64,000 bases of DNA, taken from contig NZ_QKNS01000001.1 in the NCBI RefSeq assembly GCF_003231285.1, positions 248,001-312,000 on the forward strand, read 5' to 3'. The stretch comes from Hymenobacter sediminis (GTDB lineage: Bacteria > Bacteroidota > Bacteroidia > Cytophagales > Hymenobacteraceae). This document shows, piece by piece, positions 56,161-64,000 of the stretch. A program made the translations under genes and the position numbers. Below the pieces are notes generated by a model. The model had not been told where the DNA came from. It saw nothing but the letters and a program-made list of their open reading frames with translations, and did no database searches. Numbering within the stretch: position 1 is the stretch's first letter; each line of letters opens with the position of its first letter.

Positions 56161-58608
56161 ATGTTGCATCATCTGCCCTTCTTTCCGAACACCAAGGACG
56201 CCGCCGATACCCATCGTCAGGCTTCCCCGCCGGGCCGGGGTAGGGGCTGGGGGGTAGGGCTGCCGCTGCTGGCATTGCTGGCTGCCTGCTCCGGCACCAA
56301 ATACATTCCGGAGGGTAGCAAGCTCTATACCGGCAGCACCGTGAAGGTGAAGTCGGAAAGTCCCATTCCGCGGGAGGCAGAACTGACCACGGAGTTGGAG
56401 TCGGTGATTACGCCCAAGCCTAACACATCCTTCCTAGGCATCCGGCCCAAGCTGTATTTCTGGCACCTAGGCGAGGGCAAAACCAAGGGCCTGGGACACT
56501 GGTTGGCCAACAAGTACGGCGAGAAACCCGTGCTGCTCAGTCAGGTTGATACTCAGAAGGTAAAAGGTCTGATGACCAACCGCTTGTACAACAACGGGTA
56601 CTTTCAGCCGGTGGTGCACAGCCGCATCCAAACCAAGGGGCAAGCTGCCAGCGTCGATTATACCGCCACGGTGGGGAAGCCCTACACTATTAAGGAGATT
56701 TTTTTCCCGGAAGGCGACTCCTTGCTACCCCAGGCAGTGCGCGCAACCCAGCCCGGCTCCCTATTAAAAGTCGGTGACCCCTACAACCTGCAGACGTTCA
56801 CCAACGAGCGGATCCGCATTGATGGAGCGCTCAAAAACCAGGGCTTTTACTTCTTTAACCCCGACTACATACTGTTTCAGGTTGACAGCACCCTGAACAA
56901 CCAGGTAAACGTGTACCTGAAAATTAAGGAGCGTACCCCGGAGCAGGCGGTGAAGCCCTACATCATGAACCGCATCCGGCTGAATACCAGCTACTCACTT
57001 AATGATACCACGCTAAGTGAGCGGCCCATCCGGTACCGCGGGTACATTTACTACCCTGATGAGAAGGTGTTCAAGGCCAAAGCCATTGCCAACGCTACCT
57101 TCATTTACCCCGACAGCATTTACCGCCGTCGCCGCCAGGACCAGACCCTGAGCCGCCTCATGAGCCTGGGTACTTTTAAGTACGTGGACGTGGGCTTCCG
57201 GCCCGCTCGCCAGAAACCCGACTCGGCGGGCTATGGCTTCCTGAACTCCTACGTGCGCATGACCCAACTACCCAAGAAAAGCCTGCGGGCCGAGGTGCTG
57301 CTCGTGAGCAAATCGAACGGGTTTGTAGGGCCGGGCTTCCGGGTGCAGTTCCGCAACCGCTCCGCCTTGCGCGGGGCCGAGCAGCTGCTAGTGAACCTGA
57401 CGGGCTCCTTCGAGAATCAGCGCCGCAGCAATAAGAACACCATCGGCCTGACCAGCTACGAGCTGGGGGCCGATGCCCAGTTGCTGGTGCCCCGCCTCAT
57501 TACGCCGCCCTTCAACATCCGGCTGGTCAACTCCGACTTTCAGCCCCGCACTACCTTCGGGGTAGGCATACGGTCTGTAACGCGGGTAGATGCCTTCACC
57601 CAGCAAGGCTTTAACTTCAACTACGGCTACACCTGGAAAACCAAGATTACCAACGAGCAGGAGCTGCGGCCCATCGACATCCAGTACCTGCGCCTCTCGG
57701 ATACCAGCCGCACCTTCAGCCAACTGCTGCGCGACCGGCCTTTCCTGAACAACTCCTTCCGGCAGCAGTTTGTGCTGGCTAGCTCCTACCGCTACACATA
57801 CAACCAGCAAACCTTGGAGCAACGCCGCAACCAGCTATACTTCAGTGGTGGCATAGAGGTAGCCGGCAACCTGGCCTACCTGCTTAGCTCCCTGGCAGGG
57901 CGGCCGCAGGTAGAAAACCCCGATGGCAGCCGCTCTTATACTATTCTCAACCAGCCGTTTTCGCAGTACACCAAGGTAGATCTGGAGCTGCGCAACTACT
58001 TCCGCACCAGCGCCAACCCCAGCAGCGGCAACAAGTTTGCTACTCGCCTGCTGATTGGGGCCGGTCTGCCCTACCAGAACGCACGGGTGCTACCCTACCT
58101 GAAGCAATATGGTATTGGTGGCCCCAACAGCGTGCGGGCCTTTGCCGCCCGGGGCCTAGGGCCGGGCACCTACCGCACCCCCGCCGATCGTGAGAACAGC
58201 GCCTTCTACGACCAGGTAGGCGACCTGCGCCTGGAAGCCAACGCCGAGTACCGCCAGGACCTGTTTCCTTACGTGAAGGGGGCCCTGTTCGTGGATGCCG
58301 GCAACATCTGGCTGATCAACGACGACCCCAGCCGCCAGACCATCGACGAGAACGGCAACCCCGATGGCAAGAATGGGCAATTTGCGTTCAATACCTTCCT
58401 GAAAGAGCTGGCCGTGGGCGCCGGCGCCGGCCTCCGCATCGACGTACAGTTCTTCGTGCTACGCTTCGACTACGCCTACCCCCTGCGGCTACCCTACAGC
58501 AACACGGAAATCCGGAACCCGTTGTTTCCCAACGACGAATCCAAAAATCTGTATAACAAGACTCCCGATACCGGCCGCTTCAATATTGCCATCGGCTACC
58601 CCTTCTAA
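56161..58608 (+). CDS. tamL: TamL-type Omp85 lipoprotein, partner of TamB
   Basis: 815 residues from the ATG at 56161; a TTG at 56155 is two codons upstream. A lipobox LLALLAAC lies at about residues 37-44 after an unusually long N-region, so the mature protein is lipidated (CSGTKYIPEG), as in Bacteroidota TamL. Residues about 60-290 hold POTRA-like units (VDTQKVKGLMTNRLYNNGYFQP, IRIDGALKNQGFYFFNPDYI). The barrel includes SVRAFAARGLGPGTY (loop 6 motif) and ends in Phe (IAIGYPF). With TamB it forms the outer-membrane translocation and assembly module. It forms an operon with tamB and is ended by the hairpin at 58623. Confidence 0.9.
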   Translation: MLHHLPFFPNTKDAADTHRQASPPGRGRGWGVGLPLLALLAACSGTKYIPEGSKLYTGSTVKVKSESPIPREAELTTELESVITPKPNTSFLGIRPKLYFWHLGEGKTKGLGHWLANKYGEKPVLLSQVDTQKVKGLMTNRLYNNGYFQPVVHSRIQTKGQAASVDYTATVGKPYTIKEIFFPEGDSLLPQAVRATQPGSLLKVGDPYNLQTFTNERIRIDGALKNQGFYFFNPDYILFQVDSTLNNQVNVYLKIKERTPEQAVKPYIMNRIRLNTSYSLNDTTLSERPIRYRGYIYYPDEKVFKAKAIANATFIYPDSIYRRRRQDQTLSRLMSLGTFKYVDVGFRPARQKPDSAGYGFLNSYVRMTQLPKKSLRAEVLLVSKSNGFVGPGFRVQFRNRSALRGAEQLLVNLTGSFENQRRSNKNTIGLTSYELGADAQLLVPRLITPPFNIRLVNSDFQPRTTFGVGIRSVTRVDAFTQQGFNFNYGYTWKTKITNEQELRPIDIQYLRLSDTSRTFSQLLRDRPFLNNSFRQQFVLASSYRYTYNQQTLEQRRNQLYFSGGIEVAGNLAYLLSSLAGRPQVENPDGSRSYTILNQPFSQYTKVDLELRNYFRTSANPSSGNKFATRLLIGAGLPYQNARVLPYLKQYGIGGPNSVRAFAARGLGPGTYRTPADRENSAFYDQVGDLRLEANAEYRQDLFPYVKGALFVDAGNIWLINDDPSRQTIDENGNPDGKNGQFAFNTFLKELAVGAGAGLRIDVQFFVLRFDYAYPLRLPYSNTEIRNPLFPNDESKNLYNKTPDTGRFNIAIGYPF

Positions 58609-58622
58609 GACTGCTAAACCAC

Positions 58623-58658
58623 AAAAAAGCCCGACCGTGCAAACGGTCGGGCTTTTTT
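58623..58658. terminator. Bidirectional terminator between tamL and the YdeP-type gene
   Basis: Perfect 16-bp arms (58623-58638 and 58643-58658) with loop GCAA; A and T runs at the two ends allow termination from both strands. Lies 14 bases past tamL. Confidence 0.9.
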
Positions 58659-58699
58659 TATGAATGTGCGGTTGAACGAAACGAGGGGGGTAGGGCGCG

Positions 58700-61252
58700 T
58701 TACGCCTCCACCGCCAAGCGCTCTTCCAGTGGGGCACCTACGGTCTTGCGCGTGGGCACCACGGTTACTACCACGTACTTGGAGGTAGGCGTGTTGCTGA
58801 CTTTAGCCACGCTGCCTACCGGCACCAGCGGGTTAGCCTCGGGGAAGTAAGCGGCCACGTTGCCTTTCGGAATTTCGTAGGGCACGGCAATGAACTTCTC
58901 CACGGTGCGCTTCTCCCCTTTGAAGTGGCTGGTAATGTCAATGAAGTCCTTGGCTTTGATGCCGCGGTCAGCCATGTCCTGCGGGTTCATGAACAGCACC
59001 CGCCGCTCGCCATACACGCCCCGGTACCGGTCGTTGTAGTCGTAAATGGTGGTGTTAAACTGGTCGTGGCTGCGCACGGTCATCAGGATTAGCTGGTCGG
59101 GCTCCACCTGGTACTTCTCCAACTCAGTAGTGGTGAAGTTGGCCTTGCCGTTCTTGGTGGTAAACTTCCGCTCCCGAGGGCCATTGGGCAGGTAGAAGCC
59201 GCCGGGCTGCCGGAGCTGCTCATTAAACTTCTCGAAGCCCGGAATTACCCGCGAAATATGGTCCCGGATAACGTCGTAGTTTTCTGTCATGGCCACCCAG
59301 TCGGCAATGTTTATCCGCTCGCCTAAGGTAGCAATAGCCACACCGCAGAGAATGGCCACTTCGCTCATCATCTGGCCTTCCACGGGCACCAGCACGCCTT
59401 TGTTCTGGCTGACTACCCCCATGGAGTTCTCGCAAGAGGTCATTTGCTGCCCCGACTTCTGCATGTCGATGTCGGCGTGAGCGAAGCAGGGGAGGAGCAG
59501 GCTGGTTTCGCCGGTGGTCAGGTGGCCGCGGTTGAGCTTGGTGCCTACAAACACCGTCAGCTTCTGCTTGCGCATACCCTCGGCAATTATCTCGGTATCG
59601 GGGCCGGCGGCCAGCAGATTGCCGCCCAGGCTGAAGAATACCTTGGTTTTGCCTTTGTACATGGCCTTAATGGCCTCTACGGTGTCGTAGCCGTGCTCGT
59701 AGGGCGGAGTGAAGTTGAATTCCTTGCCCAAGGCATCTTGGAACTCCTTGGTGGGCTGCTCCCAGATGCCCATGGTCCGGTCGCCCTGCACGTTGGAGTG
59801 GCCGCGCACGGGGCAGGTGCCCGCACCGGGCTTGCCGATGGCGCCCTTCATGAGGTGCAGGTTCACAATTTCCTGGATGGTTTGCACGCCCTGGCGCTGC
59901 TGCGTTACACCCATAGCCCAGCAAGTGATAATCTTCTGCTTGCGAGCAATGAGGTTGGCAGCTTCCAGCAGTTTCTCGCGCGAAATGCCGCTCAGCTCCT
60001 CAATATCTTCCCAAGCCGTATTGCGGATGTTCTGCTCAAACGACTCGAAGCCCGTGGTGTGCTCGGCAATAAAGGCGCGGTCTACTACCTGGCCGGGGTT
60101 GCGGTCCTCGGCCTCGAACAGGTGCTTCATGATGCCGCGCAGCAAGGCCATGTCGCCATCTACCCGCACCTGCAGGAACAGGTCAGTAATCTGGGTGCCG
60201 TCGCCCATTAATGCGCCCAGAGCCTTCAGGGGGTTCATGAAGTCTTGGGGGTTTTTGAAGTTCATGAGGCCGGCTTCCAGCAGCGGGTTTACGCTGATGA
60301 TTTTGGCCCCGTTCTTCTTGGCCTTCTGCAGGGCCGTGAGCATGCGCGGGTGGTTGGTACCCGGGTTCTGCCCAATGATGAGGATTACCTCCGCCTCATA
60401 AATGTCATTGAGCGTGACAGATCCTTTGCCCAGGCCCAGGGTGGGGCTGAGAGCGGCACCGCTGCTCTCGTGGCACATATTGGAGCAGTCCGGCAGGTTA
60501 TTGGTGCCCAGCATCTTGGCGAAGAGCTGAAACAGGAAAGCCGGCTCGTTGGGCACCTTGCCCGACGTGTAGAACACGGCCTCATTGGGCGAGTCCAAGG
60601 CGTTCAGGTTGTCGGCAATAATCTTGAAGGCTTCGGGCCAGGCAATAGGCGAGTAATGGTTGTCGCCGGGGCGCTTCACCATGGGATGAGTCAGGCGGCC
60701 AGCGTTGTTCTGGTCGCGGTCCGTCATCTGAGAAAGCTGGGCCAGGCTGTGCTTAGCAAAAAACTCCGGGCCAGCCGGCTTGCTGTCAGCATCCGAAGCC
60801 GAAGCTTTTGCGCCGTTCTCGCAGAACTCGGCTACGGAGCGGTGGTCGTCGGGGTCGGGCCAGGCGCAGCTAGAGCAGTCGAAGCCATCCTTCTGGTTCA
60901 TCTTCAGCAATACCTGCGTACCGCGCGATACGCCGCTTTCGCCCCAGCTGAACTCCATAGATTTAAGTACCGCCGTTACGCCGGCCGCTACGGTAGCCCG
61001 CTGCTCCAGCCGGATGCCGGTGGGCGCTTCCGGGGGCTGAGCCAGAATGGGGTGGTGGTATTTCGCGTTAGCCACATCGGGAGCAGGAATCACCGACTCG
61101 TCCCGCTCGTGCTGCGGGTCGGGGCGGTAGTGGTCGTTGGTAGGAGCCGTGCCTTGGTCGGGCCGCTGCCCGCTGGTGGGCACGTTGTTCTCGGCGGCCT
61201 GCTGGTGGGTTTTGCCAGCTTTGCCGGGGTCGTTGATGGGGGAATCTTCCAT
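58700..61252 (-). CDS. FdhF/YdeP-family molybdopterin oxidoreductase, copy 1
   Basis: 850 residues. A disordered polar N-terminus (about 1-85) precedes the catalytic part. The family marks are DGFDCSSCAWPDP (CxxC, about 126), EFCENGAKA, the NLPDCSNMCHESSG segment (Cys at the place of the selenocysteine/cysteine of FdhF, about 259), IIGQNPGTNHPRM for the bis-MGD cofactor, and RGHSNVQGDRTMGIWE. The C-terminal MopB-binding domain begins near LILMTVRSHDQFNTTIYDYNDR. It is probably a soluble, cofactor-containing oxidoreductase; YdeP-type proteins are linked to acid resistance in enteric bacteria, but the substrate is unknown. Second gene of a tandem pair with copy 2 upstream. Confidence 0.92.
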   Translation of the reverse strand: MEDSPINDPGKAGKTHQQAAENNVPTSGQRPDQGTAPTNDHYRPDPQHERDESVIPAPDVANAKYHHPILAQPPEAPTGIRLEQRATVAAGVTAVLKSMEFSWGESGVSRGTQVLLKMNQKDGFDCSSCAWPDPDDHRSVAEFCENGAKASASDADSKPAGPEFFAKHSLAQLSQMTDRDQNNAGRLTHPMVKRPGDNHYSPIAWPEAFKIIADNLNALDSPNEAVFYTSGKVPNEPAFLFQLFAKMLGTNNLPDCSNMCHESSGAALSPTLGLGKGSVTLNDIYEAEVILIIGQNPGTNHPRMLTALQKAKKNGAKIISVNPLLEAGLMNFKNPQDFMNPLKALGALMGDGTQITDLFLQVRVDGDMALLRGIMKHLFEAEDRNPGQVVDRAFIAEHTTGFESFEQNIRNTAWEDIEELSGISREKLLEAANLIARKQKIITCWAMGVTQQRQGVQTIQEIVNLHLMKGAIGKPGAGTCPVRGHSNVQGDRTMGIWEQPTKEFQDALGKEFNFTPPYEHGYDTVEAIKAMYKGKTKVFFSLGGNLLAAGPDTEIIAEGMRKQKLTVFVGTKLNRGHLTTGETSLLLPCFAHADIDMQKSGQQMTSCENSMGVVSQNKGVLVPVEGQMMSEVAILCGVAIATLGERINIADWVAMTENYDVIRDHISRVIPGFEKFNEQLRQPGGFYLPNGPRERKFTTKNGKANFTTTELEKYQVEPDQLILMTVRSHDQFNTTIYDYNDRYRGVYGERRVLFMNPQDMADRGIKAKDFIDITSHFKGEKRTVEKFIAVPYEIPKGNVAAYFPEANPLVPVGSVAKVSNTPTSKYVVVTVVPTRKTVGAPLEERLAVEA
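60813..60909 (-). repeat. 97-bp near-identical block shared by the two YdeP-type genes, copy 1
   Basis: 96 of 97 bases match 63817-63913 (offset 3004); the only difference is A at 60887 against G at 63891. It encodes the DCSSCAWPDPDDHRS region. Confidence 0.9.
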
Positions 61253-61700
61253 GACAAGCAGAACAAGAGGAAAGGGAAACGGACCGGAACACGCAACGGG
61301 TGGGTTGGAGCAGCCGGTTCTTTTTCAGTGAAAATTCAGGAATTCGATAAGCCGGACCGGGTGGTAGTTTCCAGCCAGCCGGCTCAATGCTCCCGCACGA
61401 TGAGTGAATACTAGACGAAATCAGGTAGTTATCAACCAGACAGGCCCGCGTTATGTTGAGCCTCAGGCTGAACATTGCGTACTTTCTCAGACGCAGAAGT
61501 GCCAACGGAGGTTACCTATAATATGACTGGCCTTGCTGGTCTGGAGTGCCGGTAGCCCGAGCGGCTGGTACATTGTAGGAACATTCATGGCTTCTGAGCC
61601 AAGGGGTAGAGCCTTCCTTGCGGCCAGCCAACTGGGCACTAAACCAGCCAGCCCGACCATGTGCATGGTCGGGCTGGCTGGTTGTAGGCTGAGGGAAGTG
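61253..61700. other. Gene-free interval between the YdeP-type genes
   Basis: 448 bases holding the perfect hairpin at 61642-61683 and the upstream region of copy 1. I see no gene and no clear molybdenum-cofactor riboswitch or TAnnTTTG promoter. Confidence 0.5.
61642..61683 (-). terminator. Perfect 20-bp hairpin after YdeP-type copy 2
   Basis: Arms 61642-61661 and 61664-61683 are exact reverse complements around a 2-base centre. It starts 18 bases past the copy 2 stop codon. No T-tract follows on the minus strand, so it may be a 3'-stabilising hairpin as well as a terminator. Confidence 0.7.

Positions 61701-64000
<2,300 letters not shown>

Overview
The window looks like a chromosomal segment of a moderately GC-rich Bacteroidota bacterium of the Cytophagales, most like Hymenobacter. 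The evidence is type IX secretion (T9SS) sorting tails, the TamB/TamL pair, DUF5686, DUF6624 and DUF5694 proteins, promoters of the TTTG-N20-TAnnTTTG kind, and dense use of the word CTACCC/GGGTAG. This is inference from gene families; no 16S rRNA gene is present.

Layout. 1-8 kb: the end of an aldehyde dehydrogenase, then small secreted, lipoprotein and hypothetical genes, a HAD dehalogenase and an orphan SUKH-type immunity gene in a lower-GC patch. 8-14 kb: class Ia ribonucleotide reductase with nrdB and nrdA split by a DUF6624 gene, a DnaA-box cluster upstream of nrdB, then divergent rplU-rpmA. 14-24.5 kb: a copper P-type ATPase, initiator tRNA-Met, an HSL-family esterase lipoprotein, an Omp85-type barrel protein, hemW, an alpha/beta hydrolase and a cyclase/formamidase-like enzyme. 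24.8-30 kb: galactokinase, a DUF5686 outer-membrane protein and a thioredoxin-reductase-like flavoprotein. 30-46 kb: two giant T9SS-exported surface proteins (2357 and 2862 residues) made of cadherin-like and DUF11 repeats. 47-58.6 kb: a DPE2-like 4-alpha-glucanotransferase, a small carboxypeptidase-regulatory-domain protein, and the tamB-tamL operon. 58.7-64 kb: two tandem paralogous FdhF/YdeP-type molybdopterin oxidoreductases, the second running off the window.

Nearly every convergent or co-directional boundary carries a strong hairpin terminator. The most striking structural signal is a 632-bp perfect direct repeat. It covers the last 187 codons, stop codon and terminator of both giant surface-protein genes, although the rest of the two genes is strongly diverged. 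This points to recent exchange of a C-terminal sorting cassette. Other notable signals are three DnaA boxes within 40 bp between nrdB and rplU, an over-used CTACCC word, and local near-identity between the two YdeP-type genes. I saw no phage, CRISPR array, intact insertion sequence or rRNA operon.
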